From contig NZ_WHPN01000354.1 in NCBI RefSeq assembly GCF_009735685.1, forward strand, positions 1-58,814: DNA of 58,814 bases. The letters are read 5' to 3'. This document shows, in pieces, positions 34,838-44,570 of the stretch; positions within the stretch are counted from its first letter, which is position 1; the number at the start of each line of letters is the position of its first letter. Source of the stretch: Streptomyces lycii. GTDB lineage: Bacteria; Actinomycetota; Actinomycetes; Streptomycetales; Streptomycetaceae. The position numbers were made by a program, and so were the translations under genes. The notes under the pieces were generated by a model. The model searched no databases. It saw only the letters and a program-made list of their open reading frames with translations, and was not told the origin of the DNA.

Positions 34838-36235
34838 GTGACTATTCGGCTGTACGACACCAGCGCCCGGCAGATCCGTGACTTCACCCCGATCACGCCG
34901 GGGCGCGTCTCGATCTACCTCTGTGGCGCCACCGTGCAGGCCGCACCCCATATCGGGCACATCCGCTCCGGGCTGAACTTCGACATCATGCGCCGCTGGT
35001 TCGAGTACCGCGGCTACGACGTGACGTTCATCCGCAATGTCACCGACATCGACGACAAGATCATCGCGAAGGAGGCGGAGACCGGCGAGCCGTGGTGGTC
35101 CATCGGCTACCGCAACGAGTGCGCGTTCAACACCGCATACGACGCCCTCGGCTGCCTCCGCCCGACCTACGAGCCGCGCGCCACCGGCCATGTCCCCGAG
35201 ATGATCGAGATGATGCGCGAGCTGATCGACCGGGGCCACGCCTACGCCGCCGACGGCAACGTCTACTTCGACGTCCGCAGCTTCGAGGGCTATCTCGCGC
35301 TCTCCAACCAGGAGCTGGACAACCTCCTCCAGCCCGCCGGCGAGGGCGAGACCGGCAAGCGCGACCCGCGCGACTTCGCCATGTGGAAGGCCGTGAAGCC
35401 CGGTGAGCCCAGCTGGGAGACGCCGTGGGGCCGCGGCCGCCCCGGCTGGCACCTGGAGTGCTCCGCCATGGCCCACAAGTACCTGGGCTCCGCGTTCGAC
35501 ATCCACGGCGGCGGCGTCGACCTGGTCTTCCCGCACCACGAGAACGAGATCGCCCAGGCCAAGGCCTTCGGCGACGCCTTCGCCGCGTACTGGGCGCACA
35601 ACGCCTGGGTCACCATGAGCGGCGAGAAGATGAGCAAGTCGCTCGGCAATTCCGTGCTCGTCTCCGAGATGGTCAAGCGCTGGCGCCCCGTCGTGCTGCG
35701 CTACTACCTCGGCACCCCGCACTACCGCTCCACCATCGAGTACGCCGAGGACGCGCTGCGCGAGGCCGAGTCCGCGTACGGACGCATCGAGGGCTTCGCG
35801 CAGCGAGCCGTCGAGCTGGCCGGCCCGGTCGAGCCCGCCGCCGAGGTGCCGCCCGCGTTCGCCGCGGCCATGGACGACGACCTGGGCGTGCCGCAGGCGC
35901 TCGCCGTGGTGCACACCGCGGTACGGCAGGGGAACGCCGCGCTGACCGCCGACGACAAGGACGCGGTGGCCGCCCGGCTCGCCGAGATCCGTGCGATGCT
36001 CGGGGTGCTGGGCCTCGACCCGCTGGACGCGCGGTGGACGGCCGGCGGCGACGCGGGCGACGAGCTGCACGGTGTGGTGGACTCCCTGGTCGGACTGGTG
36101 CTGGAGCAGCGGCAGGCCGCCCGGGCCCGCAAGGACTACGCGACCGCGGACGCCATCCGGGACCGGCTCCAGCAGTCCGGGCTGGCGATCGAGGACACCC
36201 CGGCCGGTCCGCGCTGGAGCCTCGGCGGGCACTGA
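34838..36235 (+). CDS. cysS: Cysteinyl-tRNA synthetase
   Basis: Charges tRNA-Cys with cysteine. 465 residues, standard class I length. The HIGH motif is PHIGHIRSG (38-41) after the zinc Cys in YLCGATV. Further zinc ligands lie in WHLECSAMAHKYLG and FPHHENEIAQ. KMSKS is in SGEKMSKSLGNSV (about 264). The C-terminal helical anticodon-stem domain ends with DYATADAIRDRLQQSGLAIED. Its length and C-terminal domain distinguish it from MshC, the mycothiol paralogue. The GTG start has no Shine-Dalgarno but a TACCCT box 6 nt upstream (leaderless type). rlmB follows 134 bp downstream. Confidence 0.97.
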   Translation: MTIRLYDTSARQIRDFTPITPGRVSIYLCGATVQAAPHIGHIRSGLNFDIMRRWFEYRGYDVTFIRNVTDIDDKIIAKEAETGEPWWSIGYRNECAFNTAYDALGCLRPTYEPRATGHVPEMIEMMRELIDRGHAYAADGNVYFDVRSFEGYLALSNQELDNLLQPAGEGETGKRDPRDFAMWKAVKPGEPSWETPWGRGRPGWHLECSAMAHKYLGSAFDIHGGGVDLVFPHHENEIAQAKAFGDAFAAYWAHNAWVTMSGEKMSKSLGNSVLVSEMVKRWRPVVLRYYLGTPHYRSTIEYAEDALREAESAYGRIEGFAQRAVELAGPVEPAAEVPPAFAAAMDDDLGVPQALAVVHTAVRQGNAALTADDKDAVAARLAEIRAMLGVLGLDPLDARWTAGGDAGDELHGVVDSLVGLVLEQRQAARARKDYATADAIRDRLQQSGLAIEDTPAGPRWSLGGH

Positions 36236-36369
36236 GGCGGACAGGCCCCGGCGGCCCGGCCCTCCGCCGCCGGGCGCGCGGCACTCCGTACGCCCGGCAC
36301 ACTTGTCATACGTACGTACGAACCGAGCAGGCAGTCGCCAGGACGGCCGAGGAAAGAATCAGGTGACCC

Positions 36370-37317
36370 ATGGCCGGCAACAGCCAGCGCAGGAACCGCC
36401 GTACCGCCAACAAGAAGGGCATGCAGGTCGGCAGCGGCGGCCAGCGGCGCCGCGGCCTGGAGGGCAAGGGCCCGACCCCGCCCGCCTCGGCTCGCAAGGG
36501 CCACGTCAAGAACCGCATCGCCAACGCCAAGGCCCGGCAGCAGAACCGGCCCGCGCCGCGCCGCGGCGGCCCCAAGGGTCCCAGTGAGCTGGTCGTCGGC
36601 CGGAACTCGGTGGTCGAGGCGCTGCGCGGGCGAGTGCCCGCCAAGACCCTGTACGTGCAGCAGTACATCGACACCGACGAGCGGGTCCGCGAGACGATCC
36701 AGCTCGCCACCGACAGCGGCATGAACCTCATGGAGGCGCCGCGCCCCGAACTCGACCGGATGACGAACGGCCTCAACCACCAGGGCGTCGTCCTCCAGGT
36801 CCCGCCGTACGACTACGCGCACCCGGACGACCTGATCGCCGCCGCGCAGGACGCCGGTGAGGACCCGCTGATCGTCGTCCTCGACGGTGTCACCGACCCG
36901 CGCAACCTCGGCGCGATCGTCCGCTCGGTCTCCGCCTTCGGCGGCCACGGCGTCGTCGTCCCGGAGCGCCGTGCCGCGGGCATGACCGCCGGAGCCTGGA
37001 AGACCTCGGCGGGCACCGCGGCCCGTACGCCGGTCGCGCGGGCCGCGAACATGACACGGGTGCTGGAGTCGTACCAGAAGGCCGGGCTCATGGTCGTCGG
37101 CCTGGCCGGGGACGGCGACACCGAACTCGGCGCCGTGGAAGCCCTGGACGGCCCGGTCGTCATCGTCATCGGCAGCGAGGGCAAGGGCCTGTCCCGGCTC
37201 GTCGGCGAGACCTGTGACATCGTGGCCCGGATCCCGATGCCCGGCGGCGCGGAGTCGCTCAACGCGGGTGTCGCCGCGGGCGTCGTGCTGTACGAGACGG
37301 CGCGCCGCCGGGGCTGA
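36370..37317 (+). CDS. rlmB: 23S rRNA 2'-O-ribose methyltransferase RlmB (SpoU family)
   Basis: 315-residue SPOUT methyltransferase, expected to methylate G2251-type ribose in 23S rRNA. The first 75 residues are Lys/Arg/Gly-rich, typical of actinobacterial members. The substrate-binding domain begins [16 protein letters not shown]. The knotted SAM domain has motif 1 [17 protein letters not shown], motif 2 [15 protein letters not shown] and motif 3 [20 protein letters not shown]. It is downstream of cysS as in many actinobacteria. The cysS-rlmB spacer contains the self-complementary cgtacgtacg. Confidence 0.95.
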   Translation: MAGNSQRRNRRTANKKGMQVGSGGQRRRGLEGKGPTPPASARKGHVKNRIANAKARQQNRPAPRRGGPKGPSELVVGRNSVVEALRGRVPAKTLYVQQYIDTDERVRETIQLATDSGMNLMEAPRPELDRMTNGLNHQGVVLQVPPYDYAHPDDLIAAAQDAGEDPLIVVLDGVTDPRNLGAIVRSVSAFGGHGVVVPERRAAGMTAGAWKTSAGTAARTPVARAANMTRVLESYQKAGLMVVGLAGDGDTELGAVEALDGPVVIVIGSEGKGLSRLVGETCDIVARIPMPGGAESLNAGVAAGVVLYETARRRG

Positions 37318-37329
37318 CCGCCCACGCAC

Positions 37330-37354
37330 GGCCGGCGGGCGGTGCCCGCCGGCC
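37330..37354 (+). terminator. rlmB terminator hairpin
   Basis: A perfect 11-bp stem, ggccggcgggc / gcccgccggcc, with a ggt loop lies 13 bp past the stop. Confidence 0.75.
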
Positions 37355-37437
37355 CGGCGCCGCCCCGACGTGCGGGAATCGCCGGCCGACCGGATCTTGA
37401 CGGGCCTCGGACAGATCGGTGCTCCCGAAGCAGTGTC

Positions 37438-37460
37438 CTAACCGCTCGTCACTCGGTTAG
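37438..37460 (+). promoter_or_regulatory. Inverted repeat abutting the DoxX-like gene start
   Basis: CTAACCG and CGGTTAG with a 9-nt loop end exactly one base before the ATG. An upstream TTGACG at 37397 could be a -35. It could be an operator or a hairpin masking the start. Confidence 0.45.
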
Positions 37461-39197
37461 ATGAGCGTGGACACCAGAACACCCCGTCCGTCCGGGGGAA
37501 GCTCGCCGGGTTTCGACGACGGCCCCGCGTGGAGCACGGTGAAGGTGCCGTGCGACCCGGCCCAGGTCGTCGTGAACCACGCCAGCTTCCGGGTACAGCT
37601 CGCCGCGCCGGGAGGCGCCCGCCGTGCCGGGGTGCGGCCGCCGCGCTTCACCCGGGTCACCACCGCGGCCGTCCCGGCGTCCGCGTCCGCGTCGCCCGCA
37701 CCGGCGGCCGCCGCCGCATCCGGCGGACGGCGCCGGGCCCCCGTGGTGTGGAGCGGCCACACGCAGCCCGGGGACCCCGCCGCGGGCAGCCTCCTCCAGG
37801 CCGTACGGGCCAACGGCGGCCATGTGCCGTACCCGCCCGACGAGGCCGCCGGGACGCAGCTGCTGCCGCGCTTCCCCGCCGACGAGACCCGGCCCACCGT
37901 CGTCGGCCAGCGGGGACCGGTGCCGGAGGGCGCGCTGCTCGGCGGCATCCGCCCGGCCCGTGGCGCGTACGACGACGATCCGGGCGAGCCGACGCAGCCC
38001 ACCCCGATCGTCGGGCACGGCCGAGACGGGGACGAGGACACCGGGGAGTTCGACCCCTTCGGCCACCTCTTCGCCGCCGGGAACTCCGCCGGGAACTCCG
38101 CCGGGGCGGCCCGCGCGGAGGACGGCGAGCAGCGCGCCCGCCGCCAGGGCAACGACGCCGTGCGGCACGCGTACTACCCGGGCCGCCGGATGAACCTCGG
38201 GGTGGTGCTGCTGCCGCTCCGCGTCTTCCTCGGCTTCATCTCCGTCTACGCGGGAATGGGCAAGCTCTGCGACCCGGTCTACTTCGACGGCACGGCGCGC
38301 GGCTCGATGGTCACCTGGCTGCGCTCCCTGGAGCCCTGGGGCGCCGCCGCGCCGCTGCACGACTTCGCGCTGACGCACCCGGTCGGCTCGGGGCTGACGG
38401 TCGCGTTCCTGCAGATCGTGGTCGGCGTCCTCACCGTCTGCGGCCTGTGGCAGCGGCTCGCGGCGTCGATCGGGGCGCTGCTGTCGGCGGCACTGCTGAT
38501 GACCGTCAGCTGGCGCTCGATGGCGGTCTACGACACCCCGGACATCATCTACCTGGCCGCCTGGAGCCCGCTGATCATCGCGGGCGCCCCGGTCTACTCG
38601 CTGGACGGCCGGCTCGCGAGCGAGGCCTGGCGGCGGCTCGGCCCGCGGGTCTCGATCGGTGACCTGCGGCGCCGGGTGCTGCGGCGGGGCCTGGTCATGG
38701 CCACGGTCGTCGTGGGCCTCGCCCTGATCACGGGCGCGGTGCTCGGCGGCGCCGTCCGGTCCTCCGGCACGACGGCCGTGCCCGGCGGCCCCTCCGACAT
38801 GCCTCGCAACAACCTGCCCGGTTCCCCGCTGCCGACCCGCTCCGGGGCGGCAGCCGGGACGGACGGCGGCGGCAGGGCCTCGGCGGGCCCGGGCGACGGC
38901 AGCCGGTCCGCCGATCCGTCGTCGTCGGCCTCGGACAGCGAGGGCGCGGCGAGCCGGGGGCCGGAGGGCGCTGCGCAGCAGCCGACGCAGGGAGCGACCG
39001 CGGGCCAGGCCCCGCCGCAGCAGACGGCCCCGCCCGAGCCTCCGCCGAGCCGTACGGCCGGACCGACGTCGACCGGTGGATCCGGCGACTCGACCGGGGG
39101 CGGTTCCTCCTCGGGAGGCGGCGGATCGGGCGGGTCGGGCGGCTCGGACGGCGGTGGTTCGTCCTCGGGCGGCGCCCTGGGCGGCCTCCTCGGCTGA
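37461..39197 (+). CDS. DoxX-family membrane protein with long disordered ends
   Basis: 578 residues. The N-terminal 235 are hydrophilic Ala/Pro/Gly with no fold I recognise. The DoxX-like core (about 240-440) has four helices: LGVVLLPLRVFLGFISVYAGMGKL, FLQIVVGVLTVCGLWQRLAASIG, ALLSAALLMTVSW, and DIIYLAAWSPLIIAGAPVYSLDG. One further helix (VMATVVVGLALITGAVLGG) is followed by a 130-residue Ser/Gly/Pro tail ending in GGGSSSGGALGGLLG. DoxX proteins are linked to redox or thiosulfate metabolism in some bacteria; here the role is unknown. Confidence 0.85.
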   Translation: MSVDTRTPRPSGGSSPGFDDGPAWSTVKVPCDPAQVVVNHASFRVQLAAPGGARRAGVRPPRFTRVTTAAVPASASASPAPAAAAASGGRRRAPVVWSGHTQPGDPAAGSLLQAVRANGGHVPYPPDEAAGTQLLPRFPADETRPTVVGQRGPVPEGALLGGIRPARGAYDDDPGEPTQPTPIVGHGRDGDEDTGEFDPFGHLFAAGNSAGNSAGAARAEDGEQRARRQGNDAVRHAYYPGRRMNLGVVLLPLRVFLGFISVYAGMGKLCDPVYFDGTARGSMVTWLRSLEPWGAAAPLHDFALTHPVGSGLTVAFLQIVVGVLTVCGLWQRLAASIGALLSAALLMTVSWRSMAVYDTPDIIYLAAWSPLIIAGAPVYSLDGRLASEAWRRLGPRVSIGDLRRRVLRRGLVMATVVVGLALITGAVLGGAVRSSGTTAVPGGPSDMPRNNLPGSPLPTRSGAAAGTDGGGRASAGPGDGSRSADPSSSASDSEGAASRGPEGAAQQPTQGATAGQAPPQQTAPPEPPPSRTAGPTSTGGSGDSTGGGSSSGGGGSGGSGGSDGGGSSSGGALGGLLG

Positions 39198-39223
39198 ACC
39201 GGAGCGGCAACGGCCCGCCGCCC

Positions 39224-39272
39224 GCCTCTGCCCATGGACCGCGCCTGTGCTGCGCGGTGCATGGGCAGAGGC
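39224..39272 (+). terminator. Hairpin after the DoxX-like gene
   Basis: A 13-bp perfect stem, gcctctgcccatg / catgggcagaggc, with an inner cgcg/cgcg pair begins 26 bp past the stop. Confidence 0.7.
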
Positions 39273-39293
39273 GTGTCCGCGGGAGGGTGTGCC

Positions 39294-39474
39294 GGTGCCG
39301 CGTACCGCGCAGGTGTTGCGTATCGAGCTGGTGCCGCGTATCCGCGCTGATGTTGCGTACCGCGCCGGTGCCGCGTATCGCGGCAGGTGTCACGTACTGC
39401 GCTGGTGCCGTGTACCGCGAAGGTGTCGTGTACCGAGCAGGTGTCGTGTATCGGGCAGCTGTCGCGTATCGATC
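39294..39474. repeat. About ten degenerate 18-bp tandem repeats
   Basis: Units of the type ggtgccgcgtaccgcgca recur every 18-19 bp with scattered changes (gttgcgtatcg, gtcgtgtaccg). From 39496 a gcgcggagccgacgtccggg duplication follows. No gene is seen in 39273-39699. Confidence 0.85.
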
Positions 39475-39699
39475 ATGTGGCGGGGCCGGTCCGGCGCGCG
39501 GAGCCGACGTCCGGGGCGCGGAGCCGACGTCCGGGGCCGGTCCGGTGGACGGAGCCCCGGTTCGGTGGGCGCGGGCCGGCCCGGCCGCGGGACGGCCCGG
39601 CGCGGGCCGGCCCCGTGCCAGGCGGCCCGGCACGGGGCCCGCGCTAGGTGTATTGACCTGAAGCGTTGTTCACGCGGTTGATCGGTGGGTGGCCGCGGG

Positions 39700-40440
39700 T
39701 CAGTCCCGGGCGGCGGCACCTGCGGCTTCCGCGGCGGCGAGTTCGGCGGCGGCCTCCGTGAGGTCCTTGGCGGTGTCGATGGCCCGCCAGTACGCCCCCT
39801 GCGGCAGCGGGAAGCCCGCCAGCCTGCGTTCGCGGGCGAGCCGGGGGAAGGTGGTGCGCTCGTGATCGCCGCGCTCCGGCAGCAGTTCGGTGAAGGCGGC
39901 GGAGAAGACGTACACGCCCGCGTTGATGAGGAAGGGTGACGGGGGCGCCTCGATGAAGTCCAGGACGTGCCCGAACTCGTCGGTCTCCACAGCTCCCCAG
40001 GGCACCCGGGGCCGGGCCAGGGCGAGGGTGGCCTCGGCGGCGCGCTCGTCGTGGAAGGCGGCCATGTCGCGGAGCGAGAAGCGGGTCCAGACGTCGCCGT
40101 TGGTGGCGTACCAGGGGAGTTCCGGGCGGGGGAGGGACGCCGCGGCGTAACGCAGTCCGCCGCCGCGGCCCAGCGGCTCCTCCTCGACGACGGTGGTGAC
40201 CCGCAGCGGGAACCCGTCGGCGGAGTCGGCCAGCCAGTCCTGGAGGACCTCGGCCAGATGCCCGCAGGAGACGACGGCGTCGGTGACGCCTTCGGCGGCG
40301 AGCCAGGCGAGCTGGTGGCCGATGATCGGGACGCCCGTGCCGGGGATCTCGACCATCGGCTTGGGCCGGTCGTCCGTGTACGGACGGAGTCGCGAACCCT
40401 GGCCGCCGGCCAGGACGACGGCCTGGGTGGGGAATGTCAT
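39700..40440 (-). CDS. Sugar-phosphate nucleotidyltransferase
   Basis: 246-residue cytoplasmic GT-A-fold nucleotidyltransferase (RfbA/GlmU-N type) making an NDP-sugar from a sugar-1-phosphate. The signature is AVVLAGGQGSRLRPYTDDRPKPMVEI. The acceptor/metal region is YATNGDVWTRF. Later motifs are FLINAGVYVFS and AYWRAIDTAKDL. It lacks a hexapeptide-repeat acyltransferase domain, so it is a stand-alone enzyme. The ATG 40440 lies 7 nt after TAGGGT on the same strand, another leaderless-type start. The exact sugar is not deducible. Confidence 0.9.
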   Translation of the reverse strand: MTFPTQAVVLAGGQGSRLRPYTDDRPKPMVEIPGTGVPIIGHQLAWLAAEGVTDAVVSCGHLAEVLQDWLADSADGFPLRVTTVVEEEPLGRGGGLRYAAASLPRPELPWYATNGDVWTRFSLRDMAAFHDERAAEATLALARPRVPWGAVETDEFGHVLDFIEAPPSPFLINAGVYVFSAAFTELLPERGDHERTTFPRLARERRLAGFPLPQGAYWRAIDTAKDLTEAAAELAAAEAAGAAARD

Positions 40441-40518
40441 GGACCGCACCCTATGCGGAGCGCGGCCCGGGGACGTACGGGAACGGTGTCACCGTCAGTC
40501 GGTCCGATCTGATCGGCG

Positions 40519-40935
40519 TCAGTCGGTCTGCCCGGCCACCCCGGAGGCGAACGAGGTGTCGCAGACGGGGCGGGAGAATTTCTGCGCGCCCTGCGGACCG
40601 TACTTGGCGACGGCGGCGCGGCCGAGGGCGCGCGCGATGGTCGCGCAGTGCCGGGCGATGGAGGGGCGGCGGTCGCTCTCCTGCTGGAGGCGGGTGAGGG
40701 CGACACCCGGGTCCTTCTCCTGGAGCTCGGCGACGAGCTGATCGCGCAGGACCTCGTGGACGGCGCGCGGCACGGAGCGGGTGGAGGCCTGCTTGGAGGA
40801 GGCGGCAGCCAGCACCGAGCCGGAGTCGGAGTTCGACCACGAGACGCGGGTGACGGCGAGCGTCCCGGAGAGGACGAGCACGACGGGGAGAACGAGGGCG
40901 AGGGTACGGCCGATGCGGCGGGCTGCGGTGTTCAC
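40519..40935 (-). CDS. Small exported or membrane-anchored protein, unknown
   Basis: 138 residues with one N-terminal helix (IGRTLALVLPVVLVLSGTLAV) after a basic start, then a soluble helical domain with two Cys (RHCATIARAL, RPVCDTSF) that could form a disulfide outside the cell. The GTG start at 40935 lies 7 nt after TAGCAT. Homologues appear as conserved hypotheticals in Streptomyces. Function unknown. It is upstream of, and probably not cotranscribed with, the nucleotidyltransferase. Confidence 0.7.
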   Translation of the reverse strand: MNTAARRIGRTLALVLPVVLVLSGTLAVTRVSWSNSDSGSVLAAASSKQASTRSVPRAVHEVLRDQLVAELQEKDPGVALTRLQQESDRRPSIARHCATIARALGRAAVAKYGPQGAQKFSRPVCDTSFASGVAGQTD

Positions 40936-40948
40936 GCACGCGATGCTA

Positions 40949-41223
40949 GCGAGGCGTAGTGATTTGGCGACATTCGGTCACTCGGCCGTGTGACACGTTG
41001 CCAGAAGCTGTCGGTGGCGTGTTGACGTAAGTGCTCGAAAAGACCGTTATGGGCCGTTCTTGGTGGTGCCGGTGCCGGTGGCGGTGGCGGTGGCGGTGCG
41101 GGTGGCGGTGGCGGTGGCGGTGCGGGTGGCGGTGGCGGCAGTCGCGGTGGCGTTGGCAGTCGTGGTGGCGATCGCGGTCGCGGTGCCTCGGCGTAACGGC
41201 GGCTCGGCGGCTCGGTGCAACGG
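40949..41223. repeat. Spacer with a GGTGGC hexanucleotide tract
   Basis: From about 41060 to 41190 the + strand is a run of ggtggc/ggtgcg hexamers grading into ggtcgc variants. No gene is seen. An AT-rich patch (40950-41045) lies at its left and may hold the promoter of the small exported protein gene. Confidence 0.7.
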
Positions 41224-41267
41224 CGGCGGCGCCGCACCCCCGTGGTCCCGGGGATGCGGCGCCGCCG
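41224..41267 (-). terminator. msiK terminator hairpin
   Basis: cggcggcgccgca pairs with tgcggcgccgccg (13 bp), 38 bp past the msiK stop. Confidence 0.75.
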
Positions 41268-41305
41268 TACGGTGCGTGCGCGCTGTGGGCGCTGTGGGCG
41301 CTGCC

Positions 41306-42442
<1,137 letters not shown>

Positions 42443-42498
42443 GGCGATTGATCCCTTCACCGGCAGGAACGTGCCGGACGATCCGAGTAAAGGAGTGA

Positions 42499-42509
42499 TG
42501 TGGTCCACA
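42499..42509. promoter_or_regulatory. Palindromic operator candidate upstream of msiK
   Basis: TGTGGTCCACA, a perfect 5-1-5 palindrome, sits about 57 bp before the ATG and just downstream of the promoter. It is similar in core to GntR-type (DasR-like) sites but not a full match. Confidence 0.45.
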
Positions 42510-42531
42510 CGACTGTGGGCCGTGCGGTGAA

Positions 42532-42559
42532 CCTATACGGCCGACCTGCGCTTTGTCAG
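42532..42559 (-). promoter_or_regulatory. msiK promoter
   Basis: On the minus strand, CTGACA and TATAGG with a 16-bp spacer lie in the AT-richer part of the msiK-tRNA intergenic region, about 90 bp before the ATG. Confidence 0.6.
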
Positions 42560-42640
42560 TAGCGAAAGGGTCTCGAATCGCGTGGCCGGTCGATCCGGCC
42601 GCTGTGTACAGTGGAGCAGCCTCCGCGCGCAGCGCGCGGC

Positions 42641-42713
42641 GCCGACTTAGCTCAGCTGGTAGAGCACCGCTCTTGTAAAGCGAAGGTCGTCGGTTCGAAC
42701 CCGACAGTCGGCT
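42641..42713 (+). tRNA. tRNA-Thr (TGT)
   Basis: Full cloverleaf. Acceptor GCCGACT/AGTCGGC, D arm GCTC-AGCTGGTA-GAGC, anticodon loop CTTGTAA (TGT), T arm GTCGG-TTCGAAC-CCGAC. CCA is not encoded. The anticodon stem has one C-A mismatch at its base (positions 27-43). The 3' half, from the anticodon loop on, is duplicated at 48403-48441 (37 of 39 bases). A 12-bp-stem terminator follows at 42733. Confidence 0.97.
42672..42710 (+). other. attL candidate in the tRNA-Thr 3' half
   Basis: Begins cttgtaaagcgaaggt and ends acagtcg. It is the intact tRNA copy. Confidence 0.8.
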
Positions 42714-42732
42714 CTCATCCTGACCAGCGGAA

Positions 42733-42762
42733 ACGCCCCGGACGTGTGATCGTCCGGGGCGT
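42733..42762 (+). terminator. tRNA-Thr terminator hairpin
   Basis: acgccccggacg / cgtccggggcgt, a perfect 12-bp stem with loop tgtgat, lies 20 bp past the tRNA. Confidence 0.85.
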
Positions 42763-42816
42763 GTGACGGCTACGGCTGACATCAACGGGGACGGCGCAGC
42801 TCTGTCCGCCTGCCGG

Positions 42817-42981
42817 TCAGGTGGTCGGCTTCCCGGCCGGGTCCGGGCCCGGGGCCGGGTAGAGGAACCCCCGGACCGTCACCCGGGGGGCCATGGTGCC
42901 GAGAGTCCGCCGGTCCGCTTCCGCCTGCGCCCGGCGCAGCGCCTCGGCCATGCGCCGGTACTTCGGGTCCGTCCACTCCAT
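42817..42981 (-). CDS. 54-residue orphan protein of the island
   Basis: A short frame with ATG 42981 and a strong ribosome site (aaggaggcgacg). It opens MEWTDPKYRRMAEALRRAQA, a basic amphipathic helix, and ends in a Gly/Pro tail (YPAPGPDPAGKPTT). No family recognised. It follows the WHAL-motif protein gene on the same strand by 41 bp, likely one transcription unit. Confidence 0.6.
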   Translation of the reverse strand: MEWTDPKYRRMAEALRRAQAEADRRTLGTMAPRVTVRGFLYPAPGPDPAGKPTT

Positions 42982-43022
42982 CGTCGCCTCCTTGCCGGGC
43001 AGAGTACGTGCCGCGGGAGCCG

Positions 43023-43532
43023 TCAGGCGGTGAGGTCCACGGACGGCAGGCACTGGGGCTGCGGTGACGGCTCGATGGGTCCGCAGTTCGGTGAGTGCTG
43101 GCACTCGGCAGCCACCGCTGCCGCCTGCGCGTCGGGTCGGCCCCACAGTTCGTGGTCGACGCGGTAGCCGCACCGTTCGATCAGGCCGGTGGTGCGGGTG
43201 ATGACGTCCGGGTCGTACCGCTGCGGGTCGGGCCGTTCGGGGAAGTGGTGGACGAATCCGCCCAGTCGGCGGCACAGACCGCCGTACAGGGCGGTGTGCA
43301 GGATCAAAGCGTGCCATCCCTCGTCGACCACGCGGGACGGCGCGATGCGCGCGGTCGGGTGACATGCGGCGGTCGCGACGAAGGCGAGGGCCTGATCGAC
43401 GACGCGTTCGGCCATGTCCCGCGTCATGCCCGGGTTGTTCTGCGTGACCGTGGCGACGACGCCGGTGTGTTCGCTGTGGCTGAGGAGATCGCGGGTGGAG
43501 AGAGGTTCCAGACGGGGCACGGGTGTGGCCAT
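43023..43532 (-). CDS. Conserved island protein with VDEGWHALILHT motif
   Basis: 169 residues. The core VVDEGWHALILHTALYGGLCRRLGG and FVHHFPERPD resembles the helical segment of glycine-rich-domain/DUF1399-like proteins found in Streptomyces accessory regions. The C-terminus has Cys residues (AECQHSPNCGP, QPQCLP). The start ATG 43532 is preceded by ggaaggaa. It belongs to a minus-strand cluster of small genes between the tRNA and the divergent regulator. Biochemical role unknown. Confidence 0.75.
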   Translation of the reverse strand: MATPVPRLEPLSTRDLLSHSEHTGVVATVTQNNPGMTRDMAERVVDQALAFVATAACHPTARIAPSRVVDEGWHALILHTALYGGLCRRLGGFVHHFPERPDPQRYDPDVITRTTGLIERCGYRVDHELWGRPDAQAAAVAAECQHSPNCGPIEPSPQPQCLPSVDLTA

Positions 43533-43613
43533 GATGTTCCTTCCGGTGAGTGATGTTGCCGGGACCCGCTCCGGCCGGCCGACCTTCCAGGGGAAACCGA
43601 CCGGAGCGGGGGT

Positions 43614-43892
43614 TCACAGGTGGGCGGGTTGTCCCTCGGGCTCCGTGCGGGGCGGGCGGGCGTGCGTTGCCGGGTGGTTCGGGACGGCAGCTCCGGTGGC
43701 TTGGCAGTCCGGCGCACAGCCCCAGAGCTGGAAAGGCAGTCCCTGGTGGCTCACCTCGCCCAGTCTTCGGCCGCTCGCTCCCAGCGGGCGGGCGCAGAGA
43801 GCGCAGTCCATGGCCATCTGCTGGCGGGGCCGGAGACGTGCGAGGTCCGGGAGGGGCGGGTACGCCGGGTGCGGGGCGGCGGGAGCGTTCAT
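43614..43892 (-). CDS. Small zinc-ribbon-like protein
   Basis: 92 residues with two Cys pairs, MDCALCARPLG and LWGCAPDCQ, about 30 residues apart, a likely zinc site. The N-terminal part is Pro-rich and the C-terminal part basic and disordered. The ATG overlaps the stop of the upstream ATP-binding protein gene (ATGA), so the two are translationally coupled. This pairing of a regulatory HATPase with a small Cys protein is common in Streptomyces accessory loci. Function unknown. Confidence 0.72.
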   Translation of the reverse strand: MNAPAAPHPAYPPLPDLARLRPRQQMAMDCALCARPLGASGRRLGEVSHQGLPFQLWGCAPDCQATGAAVPNHPATHARPPRTEPEGQPAHL

Positions 43893-44335
43893 GCGCCGTT
43901 CTCGATGTGGAGTTCGGCCCAGAGTTCTTTGCTCCGTGGGCGTCTGTGTGAGCCGTGCAGGTCGTAGCCCCAGCGGTCGGCGACCGCGTCGATGAGGAGC
44001 AGGCCGCGGCCCGACTCGTCGTTCTCGTCGGCGCGGCCGACGGTCGGCAGGCGCGAGGGCTCCCAGTCCAGGACGCCGACGCGTACCCGTGTCACGCTCG
44101 GCCGTCCGACGGTCAGGCGGATCTCGCCGCACGAGGTGTGCTTGGCGGCGTTCGAGATCAGCTCGGTGACGATCAGCAGGGCGCGATCGGTGAGGTCGTC
44201 GAGGCCCCACACACCGAGAACGTTCCGGACGAGACGGCGGCCGGTCTCGGCCGTGGACGGCTCACACGGAAGGGTCTGGCTGTAGGCGGGGCGGCCGGTG
44301 GACGTGGCTAGAACTGACTTGCTGAGAGTCGTCAT
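43889..44335 (-). CDS. Anti-sigma-factor-like ATP-binding protein (HATPase_c)
   Basis: 148-residue GHKL ATPase of the RsbW/SpoIIAB type that may bind a sigma factor or regulator. Visible boxes are LIVTELISNAAKHTSCGEIRL (N box), VGVLDWEPS (degenerate G1) and ESGRGLLLIDAVADRWGYD (G2). There is no dimerisation His, so it is not a sensor kinase. The start ATG 44335 opens MTTLSKSVLAT. It is divergent from the helix-turn-helix regulator gene, with a 235-bp intergenic region carrying likely promoters. Confidence 0.85.
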   Translation of the reverse strand: MTTLSKSVLATSTGRPAYSQTLPCEPSTAETGRRLVRNVLGVWGLDDLTDRALLIVTELISNAAKHTSCGEIRLTVGRPSVTRVRVGVLDWEPSRLPTVGRADENDESGRGLLLIDAVADRWGYDLHGSHRRPRSKELWAELHIENGA

Positions 44336-44570
44336 GGGAGTGGTGCCTTTGTGTGGTCTCGGTGCCCGGCCCGCCCTGCGCAAGACCTCATGGACGGAAG
44401 GGGCCGTCAACAGCCGCCCACACGGGAGGGAATGGGCGACCAGCACCCAGAAAACCGCTCCCGGTCTTTCGCTGGTTAGGGCGATCCCGCAGCCATCCGC
44501 GGGAACGGGTAGGGCGATTTGACCGGCTGTTTACCTGACGCGAGAGTGAGCGTGGCGCTACGGTGCGTAG

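Noticed and set aside
39294..39474. CRISPR or riboswitch array
   Set aside because: Degenerate 18-bp head-to-tail units without spacers or a conserved secondary structure.
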